The notes under the pieces were generated by a model, which was given only the letters and a program-made list of their open reading frames with translations, searched no databases and had not been told where the DNA came from. From the NCBI GenBank assembly GCA_018907035.1, contig JACCIC010000168.1, positions 258,501-322,500 on the forward strand: a DNA stretch of 64,000 nt, read 5' to 3'. Below, piece by piece: positions 50,907 through 63,784 of this stretch (the stretch's first letter is position 1; each line of letters begins with the position of its first letter). This stretch comes from Sycobia sp. Sy_11. Its lineage: Eukaryota; Arthropoda; Insecta; Hymenoptera; Epichrysomallidae. The translations under genes were made by a program, and so were the position numbers.

Positions 50907-52497
50907 TGTGTGTGTATAGATCTGCATATAGTATATGCACGCTTGCAGCGGAGAAATTTTGTGTTTTCTTTTTTGGCGCTTCTCATTCTGCGCCGACCAG
51001 ACGCGCATTCTGTTCGCGCGCGCATGGCAACCGAACAAAACGCCACCCCCGCCGTCGTTCGATGCCTGCCCCCGGCCGTACCGGCGGCTTTCTCGTTTCT
51101 CGGCAAAATTTCCGTTATCTCGCTCGTTCGATCTTGCCAAATAATTATGATTATTGTTTTGTTATGTTTTGTTTTGTTTTTTTTTTTTTTTTTGAACCAC
51201 GCACGGTCGATTATTCAGGCGTTAGGTGCAATCGCGGCAAACCTTTTCCGTTTTCGCTTCTTCGCTTCGTGAACAATAAATTTGACTTTGCCTAATAGTA
51301 GCTTAAAAAAATTAATTCAAACGACACTGTAAACGTATAAAGTAACATACTTGATTTTTGAATTTCTGCTCGGTATTTTTTTTTTTTTTTTTATAACTAT
51401 CAAGATAGACTGCATTTTGAAATTTTATGAATCATCTTTTAAAGTTTTTTCCTACATCAATGCATTGTCAGGAAATGCGTAAGTGTATTCAACGCTCTGA
51501 AACTTTTGAATCAGACGTAAATGTAAATGATGGTAGGTAAGAGCAAAAATTATATTTCAATTACTTCCTCGTCTTGTTTAAAATTCACTGGCGACGATCT
51601 CGCGGCCTCGACTGTATCAAAACTCAATTATGCAGCCGTAAATCGCCGCATTATCCGGAAAACCGATAAATCGAAAACTCCTACGTCGACGGATTCGCTT
51701 GCGCGGACGAGGGCGATGATTGAACATTTGAGGCCGCGAACGCGCGACATTTGTTCGAGGCCCGGGTAACGAGAGAAACGAAAAACAGTCACCCGTGCAC
51801 AGGTGGCCATCCGGGGGGGGGGGGCACAGCACCTCGCCTCGCGCGCGGCTCTCGGACTCGCTCGGCGCGAAGTTTCCGACGCCCCCGAGCTGCGGGATTC
51901 CCTTTTGAAAATTTACTACGCCTTTAGATGCCGGAGCGGAGCTGTCGGCTGTTCGGCGGTGGGCGGGCGCGCGCGGGGGGGACGGGGGGTGGAGATTCGC
52001 GCATGAATTACGGCACGCGACTCCGGCGAAATTATCGTTCAACGAGCGTATAATTTATCGTCCGCCGCTCAATCCTCCGCAATTCCCGGCAATTCCCGGC
52101 GTTTCAATCGCGGGAGCGCGCGCGACGCACGTCGCGCCTGTTCGCGCATACACGTACACACCCGTATGCACTATCTTGCGTCTTGTTATCATAAATCACG
52201 CGAAAATATAGTAACACCGCGGCTCATTCTCAGCGTATCTTTGTGGGCTACACTTTTATCCTTATATATATATATATATATATGTAATACGTGATAATAC
52301 CGACAGATATATGTATCTATTCAGACGGGATGACCAATCAAGGAAAGCTGCTACCTAGAAATACTATATATATATACGATAACGAGTGCGCGTTACCCTG
52401 GAAATAATTATCACAAAACTGTTGGGAAGCACATGGCAACTGTGTATGGTGAAGCTGTATACTATACATGTAAGCGCCGGCGTTGACAGTGTGCGAT

Positions 52498-52597
<100 letters not shown>

Positions 52598-52707
52598 GAA
52601 GCGCAAAAGAAACGAAAGATAGAAAGAGAAAGAGAGTCGCTATAGATCGATAGACAGTGTGTGCGCGGGGGTGAGCGCCCTCGCTCCCTTAGTTTGCTCG
52701 ATTGTGT

Positions 52708-52711
<4 letters not shown>

Positions 52712-52768
<57 letters not shown>
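52712..52768. repeat. (TA)n microsatellite
   Basis: Pure TA array of about 28 units. Confidence 0.92.
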
Positions 52769-52769
<1 letters not shown>

Positions 52770-52981
52770 CACACATGACTCATGCGAGGCGGTCGCGTCA
52801 GCCACGGAGGCGCGCAGCGATTCACCCCGCGCGCTTGTAGCCAGGCTCTGTATCACCTTCCGGTTTGATATATATTTATGTACATGTCGGCATGTGTGTG
52901 ACCCACGACGCTTCGCGGCTTTTCTCGACTTTTCCATTACGTTCTTCACATGCGAAAAAATCGTTGATGGCGTAGACGCAG

Positions 52982-52982
<1 letters not shown>

Positions 52983-53039
<57 letters not shown>
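52983..53039. repeat. (TA)n microsatellite
   Basis: Pure TA array of about 28 units. Confidence 0.92.
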
Positions 53040-53043
<4 letters not shown>

Positions 53044-53400
53044 CGTGCGTGTGCGATTGTGTGGGTATAACACACACATGAGCATTAGAATGCGCAGTCT
53101 TGTAGAGCCAGCGATGCTGCGCGCGAGAGTGTATAGCCTACAATTTTTATATGTGGAATATCGCTGTTGCCACGCCGATGCCGCGCACCGCGCCACTATC
53201 GGCCACGCACCATCTTCGTCGTCTGTATACGGGGCGCCGGAGAGTTCGCCAACCCCCCGGTGACTCTTTCTCTCTTTCCTCTCTCTCTCTCTCTTTCTCT
53301 CTACATTGCCAGAGAGACGGTGCTCTTCCCTGATGTAAATCAAGAGCCGGTTATAACTTGCTCATGTTGCCCAGCCCTTTTGTGTGTGTGTGCGCGCACG

Positions 53401-53403
<3 letters not shown>

Positions 53404-53463
<60 letters not shown>
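53404..53463. repeat. (TA)n microsatellite
   Basis: CA lead followed by about 29 TA units, among the longest TA arrays here. Confidence 0.92.
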
Positions 53464-53467
<4 letters not shown>

Positions 53468-53667
53468 GCACCAGAAAGACTAGTTCAAACTTTCCAATTG
53501 GGTTTTTTTTTCAAATACGATTATTTATTATACATATGTATAAATCACATATATATTGGGCTGAAAACGCTAGTTGGCATGTATCTTTCATTGTTCTCTG
53601 TGGCTTCTTACGCTGGTTAACTCGCGAGCTATTGTAAAAGAGCAAGAGAGTGGGACGGTTAGAGGAC

Positions 53668-53669
<2 letters not shown>

Positions 53670-53719
<50 letters not shown>
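53670..53719. repeat. (GA)n microsatellite
   Basis: About 25 GA units. A shorter TA array follows at about 53,840-53,872. Confidence 0.92.
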
Positions 53720-53725
<6 letters not shown>

Positions 53726-53837
53726 GATAATGAGTGGGGATGAGGGAGAGAGTAAGCGAGGAGTGCTGAAATAACTGAAATATTGACAAAATCGACAAAC
53801 GGAAGTGTTGGGTCTTTATATTACGTAGCAACGGAAA

Positions 53838-53875
<38 letters not shown>

Positions 53876-53884
53876 TATATATAT

Positions 53885-54745
53885 TAGTATACCTATAGAT
53901 TGGCGAACAATTTTCTTTTCTTCCATTTTATGATCGAAGTATATGCGGAAACAATGCACTTACATAAATATCTTTTAATCTTACGTTTTATAATAAATTT
54001 GCACGGCAATAAAAAGAAAAAAAGTAAATGAAATTTAATTCTATAACAGAAATTCATTTTATTTTTCTATAATTAGGTTGCACCTTTTCTGAAAAAACAA
54101 TTTTTTGTTCTCTTTTTTTAAAAAGAAATTACGAGCACTGATAAACGATATCTTAACAACATAATAAAATTATTATAATTATATTCATCTCTATGATTAA
54201 TTAGTTAAAAGTTGAAAGAAAATCAGTTGTTCGTCTTGGAACGTTTTCAAAGTTAATTTATCTCACTCTCTCTCGAAGCCTTCTAATATCAAAAACATAT
54301 AAATTGCAAATAATAATTATATATCCTTGATATAACTTCCGTACGCAAGTGTGTAACTGAAAACGGTCTAGTAAATTATAAAATTAATAAAAAAATTGAA
54401 ACAATTTTTTTTTTTGATAAATCAAAGATAAAAATAAATTTTATATTGCAGATAAGCCATGCATATATAATTTTATAAAGTGGACAATATTTTATTTACT
54501 GTTTTCTATCCTTCCCGTTCCTTGCAAAATCTAAATATCGTTTCATTTAAAAACAAAAATTCATTTAAAAATCTATAGTGTTCGGTAACAAAAACATCAG
54601 ATCTAATATATGGACTTACCACAGAACCATAATGCGAGAAATGCGATTGCCGAAGAATTTTCATCGAAATGGTGGCAAGGGGAGAAAAACGAAGTAAATA
54701 ATTGATTTGTGCGGCACCGGTACATCTCGTGCAGGATTTAGCATG
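53885..54745. other. AT-rich unique intronic island
   Basis: No supported gene; short A/T tracts only. Confidence 0.5.
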
Positions 54746-55154
54746 GTGTGTGTATATATCTGTACATACATAGAATGGGAAAATATCGTGCGCGAACGAA
54801 TAAATTGTCCACCCCGAGTTGTAGCTTTAAATTAAAGCTCGAACGCACGCCATTGGCCAGCGTGATAATAAATATCGATTACTTCCGTTATATATATATA
54901 TTCTATCCTTTATCTCCCAGGCGTCCTCCGCATACATACCAATATGCCTTCGACTCGAATTATCCGAAGCATGCATTGTCCAACGCCTGTGTATAAATGT
55001 AACTGGTACATAAACGACACGCCTCGCGTCCTTGCCTTTCTCTCCCTCCCCCTCTCTCTATCACATTACATAAAATTTTCACGAAAATCGGCCCCAGGTC
55101 GCTGCCGGGTCGACGTCTCCTGCGCCTTACTTCTCCCCCTTGCTTGCTCACCAT

Positions 55155-55204
55155 TACACACACACGCGCGCGCGCGCGCACACGCACACACACACACCAC
55201 ACAC

Positions 55205-55250
<46 letters not shown>
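55155..55250. repeat. (CA)(CG)(CA)(TA) compound tract
   Basis: Alternation is unbroken from 55,155 to 55,197, then has two CC interruptions before a CA/TA block. Confidence 0.9.
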
Positions 55251-55253
<3 letters not shown>

Positions 55254-55693
55254 GTACATATATATGCCTCTTTTTCCCTGAACGACAGCGGCGTGGATGC
55301 GTGCGAGCGCGCGCACGTGGCGTTGCTCCCGCGGGGTCACGCAGACGCCCCCCCCCCCACCTCGTCGCCACCTTTCGCGACCGGCGTGTCCGCCTCGCTC
55401 ATACACGCCCGCGCAGGCGCACGCGATCGCGTCGAGGGAGAGTTTTTCCCCGCGCGTCTTCGCAACCCGCCCTCCCACCCTCCGTTTTCCATGTCTTTCG
55501 CCCTCGTCTTTGCTCTCTGTAGAGAATGCCTTCGCTCCCTCGCTGCTTCCTTCTCGTTCCGAGTCTCTAGGGATTAGGGGGCAAGGGGGGATGGGGGTAT
55601 CGGCACGTAGCACGCGAATGTCTCTCTCACTCTCTCCCTCCCTCAGTATCTCCCTATCTTCTTGTTTACCTCTGCACTCCTTGAGGATAGGGT

Positions 55694-55697
<4 letters not shown>

Positions 55698-55737
<40 letters not shown>
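55698..55737. repeat. (GA)n microsatellite
   Basis: About 20 GA units. Confidence 0.9.
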
Positions 55738-55741
<4 letters not shown>

Positions 55742-56639
55742 GATTGAGGGAGGCAGTTTAGGACGGGCAGGCACATTATAGGCTCAAGAATCGGGGGATT
55801 GCGGCCGGGATCGATAGGCGGTAACCTTGCACTCGACCTACGCCCTTTTGGCTCCCTTCCCTGATTGATAGCATTAGAGTTAAGTCTTGAGTTGCATCAT
55901 CCGAGAGTCGCCGCATCCTCGTCTCGAGATTCTGAAAGACATCGCTCCCCTCCCCTCTCTCTCTCATATCTGTCTTTTATCTATCATATATTTGTTTCAT
56001 ATCTCGTGAGCTATCCGTAGATGCGAACTTGCTCATACCTCAGGCCGTCGCGCTAGTGTTGAATACAGGAGTTTAGTCCGGCATTTGTATATTGGCAGTC
56101 GGTCTTTCGTATGAGTTCGTGCGCGCACACACATATATACGCACGGACGCACGTGCAGGCAGATACAGACATTTCTTCTCCCCTTTAAGAATATATAGAT
56201 GCGGAGGCTCTTTAATTAGTGCATTTGCCTCGGACGTCGCGAGCTATGTCCTGAGTCATGCCTGCGGCAGCGCTCGTTTAATGGTTTCTTTCTCCCCCCC
56301 CCCCCCCCACGGCTCGCTCTCCCTACGGCTTTCTTTCGATGACACAAAGTGAGAGAGAGAGAGAGAGAGAGAAAGAGGAGTGGGGATGGGGGGATAGAAC
56401 GACCATTAATTTCCACGCTCGGTTGACAAATTTTCAGAGTTTTAAGTGTATTCTTTTTTGTATGCGTGGGCGTGCGCGCGCGCGCGCACGCATGTGCGTG
56501 TGTGTGTGTGTGTATAGGACAAGTGTTGGAACAGGATAAAAAAAGCCATTGTATATCTCTATAGTGGAATATTACAAAAGCAAACATTGTCTCGTCCTAC
56601 CTCCCCCCCCCTATTTTTTGTTCACCGTGTACATAAGAG

Positions 56640-57400
56640 TGATATTAAGGCACTCTCGAACGCGCTCTCGACGTGTATATATATACCTACACTGCCGTGT
56701 CTCATAAGTCCGAATTACGTTCCTCCTGTGTCTTGATTTTTATTCAGAGCTCGGCGCTGTACAATTTATTAAATTTATAATTTATAAAATTATGCCACAT
56801 AATAATACATTTCGACGAACCTTACGGGACAATTGATTTTCAAGGACATGGAATATCTTTTCGTAATATAAAGATCATCCTTCACGTACTGTAATATCGA
56901 GTTCGAGGTCGATTTTTAATTGAAGTCCAATTATTCTTTTTATAAAATCCTATTGTCTATAAGAAAATCGTTATAATATGATATATTATATTATATAAAC
57001 TAGGATTTTTTTTTTTCAACAATAATTTAACCTTTTCTCAATAGCCGCGGACAGTCTCAAAATTTCAAAGACAAACCGTAAATTTTGACATTATATTCCT
57101 ATCGGTTTAATATTATCGACATAAATAAACTTTAATCGAATGTCTGTACAGTAAGCAAATATCTATGTGCATATTCGTGACTTTCTCAATTGAGATTATT
57201 TAAACAAGGGTTGAAAAAACAAAATTCTTATGAGCATGTTTTATTGAACGGGACTTGCGTCTGTTTAATCATAATTTTTACGATACCGTGGAAGAGAAAT
57301 AGATAATAATTATTAATGTACGATCCGGTCTTAGCTGGCTGTACTATTAACTTTCATGATATATCAGGTTATGTCGAGACAAAGCAGGACTGTATTCTTA
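56640..57400. other. AT-rich unique intronic island
   Basis: No supported gene or long repeat. Confidence 0.5.
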
Positions 57401-57512
57401 TACCGGGTCGCTCGAGCGCTGCGCGAGGAAAAGACTCGTGAGAGGCGAGGCCGGATCCGGGAAGTCGCCCCGTGAACTACACGGCGCGGCCACTTGCCGC
57501 ATCGTCTCTCTC

Positions 57513-57513
57513 G

Positions 57514-57561
<48 letters not shown>
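57513..57561. repeat. (CT)n microsatellite
   Basis: About 24 CT units. Confidence 0.9.
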
Positions 57562-57562
<1 letters not shown>

Positions 57563-58009
57563 CCTATTCGTTTCGTGCATCTGGTGGGAGGGTATACAAA
57601 AACCAGTGGACGCGCCCATGCCGGTGAAAAAGTGAAATTTTCTGAAAAATACTATTACTGCATATAATATAATATAAAATAGCAGTCTTCCATTTGCTAT
57701 AAATTTAAACGAAAATAATTTGTCAATGTCGCACAAGTAACCTTTTCCAATCGCGCGGTCAGCAGGACAATTCTGATAATTATATGTAAGAAAATTTACG
57801 TACGCGTTTAAAATTGCAATTAATTGATATTAGTATGCAATTTAATTGATTTTAAATCGTTAATTTTCCTTGTTATTTTGTATTTTTCTAAATCACCACA
57901 TGTCGTTACTAAAATAAAGCAAGCGAATACCGCTTGTTTCCGATTGTATATAATCGTATAGTATAGGTGTACGCGCAGTTACTTGCTGGCTATGCGTATT
58001 ACACGTTGA

Positions 58010-58012
<3 letters not shown>

Positions 58013-58053
<41 letters not shown>
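58013..58053. repeat. (GA)n microsatellite
   Basis: About 20 GA units. Confidence 0.9.
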
Positions 58054-58060
<7 letters not shown>

Positions 58061-58159
58061 CATATACAGAGCGCTACCAAGTACACAAGCGTACAAGTAT
58101 CTATCGTCTACCTACCTGCCCGCATTATTCCGCGGGGCAATAGGCTGCGCTAGACGCTT

Positions 58160-58184
58160 TTTTTTTTTTTTTTTTTTTTTTTTT
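58160..58184. repeat. Poly-T tract
   Basis: About 24 T residues. Confidence 0.9.
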
Positions 58185-58637
58185 GTAACTGCGCCGAGAG
58201 CGCGAGACGGAGAAAGAGAAAGGGGGGCGGGGAGAGCGAGAGCGACTTTTCTGTATCCCATGCCTCTCTCGCTCTCCTCGTCCGCGCGCCACTCGACGAG
58301 GCGGTCACGAGGCCTGCCCTGGCTGCTCTCCTCTTTCCCGCCTTCCTTCTCTCTCCTTCCGCCTCGTGCTCGTTCTCCCCCCCTTTTTTTTACTTCATAT
58401 TTCCCCCCGCATAGCCTCCTTCTTCAATATCTCCCCTACCCTCCTCCCCCCCCCACTTCTCGCTCCTCTTGGTCTCTTTTCCCGTAGCAGCGCGTCGACG
58501 CTCGACGTCGACGACGACTGCGACGAAGAGCCGACCCATTGTGACCTCTCGTCGCCGGGGGTATATTAAAAGAAGTAGGCAATTGCAAGCCCGGGCAAAA
58601 GAGAACCGCGCGCCCCGTCCTCGTTCTTTACGGCCGA

Positions 58638-58680
<43 letters not shown>

Positions 58681-58759
58681 CCGCTCTCTCTTTCGCCGCC
58701 GCGCATCGTGCCTTCCGCTTCCGCGCGCACGCGTACATATATATATATATATGCATGTA

Positions 58760-59003
58760 CAGGGTGTCCCAAATACGATGGATCGCCTTGGCGGACGGGT
58801 TTAATAAGTTGGCGGCGAGGTCGTGTACGAATGCTGCGTGTGTTTCGAAAAGTAACGAATAGCAGCTGTCGGGTATAATCCGAATATTAGGACAGAAGCT
58901 ATTTGCGAACTTTACGAGATGCGCGCAACCTTTACGTACGACTTTATCATACCCGTTCGCTCACATTTGGAACGTATTTGGAATCATATTGGGAGCACCC
59001 TTT
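58760..59003. mobile_element. Candidate short inverted-repeat transposon (MITE-like)
   Basis: The left end reads agggtgtcccaaatacgat (58,761-58,779). The reverse complement of the right end reads agggtgctcccaatatgat (58,983-59,001). These match over about 17 of 19 positions if two single-base gaps are allowed. ATGTA stands just outside both ends (58,755-58,759 and 59,004-59,008), a possible 5-bp target duplication. The interior, about 240 bp, has no coding capacity. No second copy was found in the window. Confidence 0.45.
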
Positions 59004-59099
59004 ATGTAGGTGTGTGCATGTGTGCGCACGCGGGGAAAAAGCACTCCTAATACAACAACCTCATTGTTCCACTATATATATATATAAATCTGGTCCTCG

Positions 59100-60170
59100 A
59101 TTATATTCCACGTAAACCCGGAATGACGGACAATTGAAAAGCTAGCCGACGTTTGAATAAGAGCAAAAATATATTTCAAGTACTGCGTATGGCAAAGAAG
59201 AGCGTTTTTCATCGTTGTCGTACAAGCTCGTATCCAGCGACTGAAACGAACGAATGCGACGTAATTATTCCAGTCTAATGCGAATGATTTACGGCGATCG
59301 GCCGATGCCAAATAACGAATGATCCCCGATCAATTTGATTTTTTTCCGATAAAATTCACACCATTAAGATCAGTTTCCTTTATTGGGCGCAATAAAGATT
59401 CGTGACTCATTCGCGTTTCCTCGAGAAAAGAAGAAACTATGAAAATTCTAAGTAGACGAGAGAAAAAAATTTTTTTTCTTATGATATTTTTTTTTTTTTT
59501 TTCATCGAATTGTTTACTACAATCGAACGAAGAGGCAAGATTCGTGAATTACGACATTTTTAATACATATCTCGCTCGATATAGTATACGCAATATATTA
59601 GTGTGACGCATACTTTGCATAATTAAAAGATAATTCATTCACAATAACAATTTGAAAAACAAATTCTGGAATGGAAATATTTTGAGTTATCAATTGGTGT
59701 GATGCGTATATATATATATATGCATGCGTATGTGTATGCGTATATTTATACACATATTCAAAATATTTTGATATTGTCTAATTAAGATTACTCTCTGAAC
59801 ACTAATCAGCGCTTGCGGCTCACTCGAAATTTTTATGTTAAATTTTCCTCGACTCTCTTTTATATATTACGGTCATTTTGAATGAACAATATCCGCTTAC
59901 ATTTTTTCAAAGAATGAGGTACGTCTAGAACTCTTGGATAAAGCAGATAATGTTTATAAACTCATTGCTACGCTCAATGCCGATGATTTAATAAAAATAC
60001 GTGTACTCGCATCGGAAAATAAAATAACGCTTGCTACCTCTCTGAACATAGTGCACAGCGAGTAAAACATAGACGGACGTAAATATATATACGAAGACAA
60101 CAATGCGGTAAAAGACAATAATATTTGCGAAGCATACATTATATACATATATAGTTTTCGTCCACGCTAC
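59100..60170. other. AT-rich unique intronic island
   Basis: Short TA and poly-T stretches only; no supported gene. Confidence 0.45.
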
Positions 60171-60468
60171 ATTGTGTCGCGATAATAACAACATTTATAC
60201 ACATAGTTCGTTTTGTTCTTTCTTTTTTTTTTTTTTTGCTCCCACAGGTAAGGGGCACGAGAATAAACAATATCGTTCCCTTGGGCTAAAAATTACAGTT
60301 GACGAAATAGGGGGCGGCGTTACGGAATACGGAAAAATTGACGGGGATTTCGAACGGGACTCGGGTGTCATTGCTTACAACTCGCATATATGGCAATGAA
60401 GAGGAGAAAGAGAAAAAATCACGAAAGCCCGAAAAAGAATGACGCACAGCGGGATCGTATCAGCTCGT

Positions 60469-60472
<4 letters not shown>

Positions 60473-60515
<43 letters not shown>
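60473..60515. repeat. (TA)n microsatellite
   Basis: Pure TA array. Confidence 0.9.
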
Positions 60516-60517
<2 letters not shown>

Positions 60518-60945
60518 CAGGGAGACACAACCAGAGGCCCGGAGTATCTTGCGATTTATATACAAGAGTGTGTGTGCGCGGGCGCGCGTGTTGATCCTGT
60601 AATTGCTGAAGAACTTTCTCCACTCCGCCATGTGGACTTAAGAAAGAAAGAAGAAAAAAAATTCTGCCAGCGTCTCTGTCAAATCTATACGTACGTGTGC
60701 GCGTGTAAAAGCAAAGAGGGGAGTGTGCGCCAGTTGGCCGTAAAACGAAGTTAACCAATTTCCTATCGATCGACTACTTGCCCCTTGTCAGTCTCGCTCC
60801 CTCTACCAATACGTCTCTGTTATATCGTGCAGCTCTCGTCGAGGACTGCCCTGTGGACTCTTAGCTTTTATATCTAATTCAAATCGATGCTGTATAAATA
60901 ATCTATACACACGGACAAACGACGCTCTTACTTCCCTTTTTTCCT

Positions 60946-60971
60946 CTTCCTTCCTTCCTTCCTTCCTTCCT
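60946..60971. repeat. (TTCC)n tetranucleotide repeat
   Basis: About six TTCC units. Confidence 0.88.
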
Positions 60972-60979
60972 CTTTACGG

Positions 60980-61985
60980 TGGCTTATATTTCATTCGATC
61001 CTCGATCCTAAAACGTCCGCGTGCCAGTGGAAAACGGCTCGGTGAAACATCTTCGCGCGTCCTCACGAGACTTTGGACTTTTGACACTTTGGACGCAGAG
61101 TCGCGTGTGACGCGTTGGAGCACAGGAGTCTCGACGTATAAGTAGCGCAGATTGCGTAATCGCGTTTTCAAGGAGAGATTAAAAAAAAAAAAAAAAGAAC
61201 AAACAAAAAAACTATAGTTTAATCCTCCTCCTGTAGGTCTTTTCAATCGACTGCTATAGCACTGCTACATATGTGTGACTCGTATATAGGCCGTTCTTTT
61301 TATTTTTTGTAGAGTGACCAAACACACCAGGCCGAGAACAAAACGTACCGATGACTTATTTTGTTACCAAACACAGCTCATTCATTCGCTATATAATGAT
61401 TTTCTTTCTCTCTCTCTCTCTCTCACTCGCACGATTTCTCATACGCAAAACTTTTGTACGGTGCGATCCAATCTTCTCGGTGTACGTTTAGGATAGCGAT
61501 ACTAATAAAATTTCCGGTGCCCACATCAACAGATCGTGAATAAAATGATTGACCATGGTGACTCCCACGTGGAATGCTAATTTATACAAAATTGTATACC
61601 TACGAAACAAAATCGAATTCAAATACCCAATAATCCAATGCCAATGCTTTCAACTCCGATTTTCATCTAAAGTGATTAACGCCGAGGTTTCGAATGGAGA
61701 CGATCGGCCCTACGTTCAATAAAGAAAGCCAAGCCATGACAACTTACAGTTTTTGAATAAAAAAAAATATCGCCCCACCGATTTTTTACCTAAAAATCCC
61801 AGCTCAGCTTCGGAATGGATAGAACGGTGTCTGCAATTGTTAACCGAAACGAATAACAGGCGAAATTTTCAACGGACTCATTTCCACCTGAATATTTGTT
61901 ACTCGTTCCGCCCGTTAATATACTTTCAATGGGGGCACCCGCTAATGGCTATTATAAATTGCAGCAATCCCAACTGCTGAGCCAC
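60980..61985. other. Mostly unique intronic stretch
   Basis: Holds a short (CT)n at about 61,407-61,424 and an A-tract. The ORF at 61,753-61,980 has ordinary composition but no recognised similarity. Confidence 0.4.
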
Positions 61986-62306
61986 TGCCAAGTCTCACGA
62001 TATATATTAGAATAAGACGCGCGCGCGCGCGCGCGTCGGCTGTCATAAAGCGCCGGGGCCTCGTGGTAGCTTAATAATAATCGCCCCTCCCCCCCCCTCC
62101 CAAGAGAAGAGTCCGCGCGCGTCGTCATTGCTTTTAATTACCGATACGATTCCTCGTACGGATTCGCGATTGTTTCCGCAGCGAGCAGCATCAGCAGCCC
62201 GTCCGCGCGAGGGAGCTCGCCGCGTCGTCACACTGGCGTCGGGCGGCTCCTCGGCGCGCGATATTATCGCCGATGACTTATCGGTAAAATTATGCTCGCG
62301 CGCGCG

Positions 62307-62335
62307 CTGCTGCTGCTGCTGCTGCTGCTGCTGCA
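62307..62335. repeat. (CTG)n trinucleotide repeat
   Basis: About nine CTG units following a CG run. Confidence 0.92.
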
Positions 62336-62374
62336 GCGGGATGCACGTACATATTACACATACGCGTGCGTATG

Positions 62375-62379
<5 letters not shown>

Positions 62380-62417
<38 letters not shown>
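62380..62417. repeat. (TA)n microsatellite
   Basis: Pure TA array. Confidence 0.9.
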
Positions 62418-62419
<2 letters not shown>

Positions 62420-62661
62420 AAGTCCGTGCAATATGGTGACTCAATGGTACGCGACGACGAATATAATCTCAATAATCTCGAGTCGCTCGTTCGCTCGCTC
62501 GGTCGTCTGAATCAACGCGGACGCCACGATCCCTCGCCTTTGCTTTTCGTCCGGTGCTGATGATGCGCGCGTTGAGCGCAGCACAGCCGCAGTATCCGCA
62601 ACGTGCTCGGGACGGGAAAGGATTGCTGAAATGGCGGGAGGGGGGAGTAAAAAACTTGGTA

Positions 62662-62663
<2 letters not shown>

Positions 62664-62716
<53 letters not shown>
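62664..62716. repeat. (TA)n microsatellite
   Basis: Pure TA array of about 26 units. Confidence 0.92.
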
Positions 62717-62718
<2 letters not shown>

Positions 62719-62857
62719 AGATGCTCGCTGCTGTAGAGGTGTGCAATGAAAAGAGAGGGAGAGAGACAGAGAGACAGAGAGACCGCCCGACTGACCGTGT
62801 AAAAAAGGTTTCGCGATTGCAATTACCGATTAGGCATACCGGCGTCTCTTCGTATAT

Positions 62858-62859
<2 letters not shown>

Positions 62860-62947
<88 letters not shown>
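62860..62947. repeat. Compound (TA)n(GA)n microsatellite
   Basis: About 25 TA units, a short GACT linker and about 16 GA units. It has the same TA-then-GA order as 52,503-52,593. Confidence 0.92.
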
Positions 62948-62950
<3 letters not shown>

Positions 62951-63154
62951 CGGTGTTTGTGCTACAGAGAGTGGGAGGCGGGTGAAGGGGGAAGAGAATA
63001 GCGAAAGTGGAAAACGAGCACGGAGCAGGAGAGACGATGTCGAAACGCGTCTCGGCGATTGTCGTCGTCGAGACTCGGTCCCTCCATTATTCGTCTTCGT
63101 AACTTGCGCGATGATGATCACCACCCACCCCTCTCGCCCTTCTCCATCGCGCTG

Positions 63155-63190
<36 letters not shown>

Positions 63191-63284
63191 CTTTACTCGG
63201 TTCTTGCAATTTATACATATCTTCCCTCTTCCCCCCTCCTCTTGACGTTCCCACCTCGTTACCCTCCCCCGCCCGTATGTGCTG

Positions 63285-63325
63285 GCTTGCCTGCCTGCCT
63301 GCCTGCCTGCTTGCTTGCGTGCGTG
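63285..63325. repeat. (TGCC)n / (TTGC)n / (GTGC)n tetranucleotide repeat
   Basis: TGCC units grade into TTGC and GTGC units. Confidence 0.9.
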
Positions 63326-63784
63326 CGCGTGCTTTATGCGCTTTTTATTTGAACAATTTGTGCGCGAAATTTAATGTAGCGCCGCCGCGCGCTCTATAAA
63401 TACGCCCGAGAGCGAGACACGCGCGCGTTAAACGAGCCGCAATTGCAGGAATCTTTGTACAATTGCCCGGGCAGCGTATATAACCGTTTAAATGGATATT
63501 TAGAATTATGCGCACAGAATTGTTTGCGAAAAGAGGACGGAGAGAGGCCGAGATGTGCGTGGTCCGATACATAGTGCGGTTAATTTTCGGGGGTGAGGGG
63601 ATAGAGGCGAGTGCCTGATTTTAGAGCAAAAAATATTACCATTCTTACAGATATATATGTATATTAGTTTTCAGGCTATCAATTGCGCTAGCTTTTGTCC
63701 CAATATTTGGAAATTTATAGCTTGCGTGTAAAAAATTTTCCGTGTTTTGAACGGAGGATCAGATCAAGTCAATTTTTCTTAACT

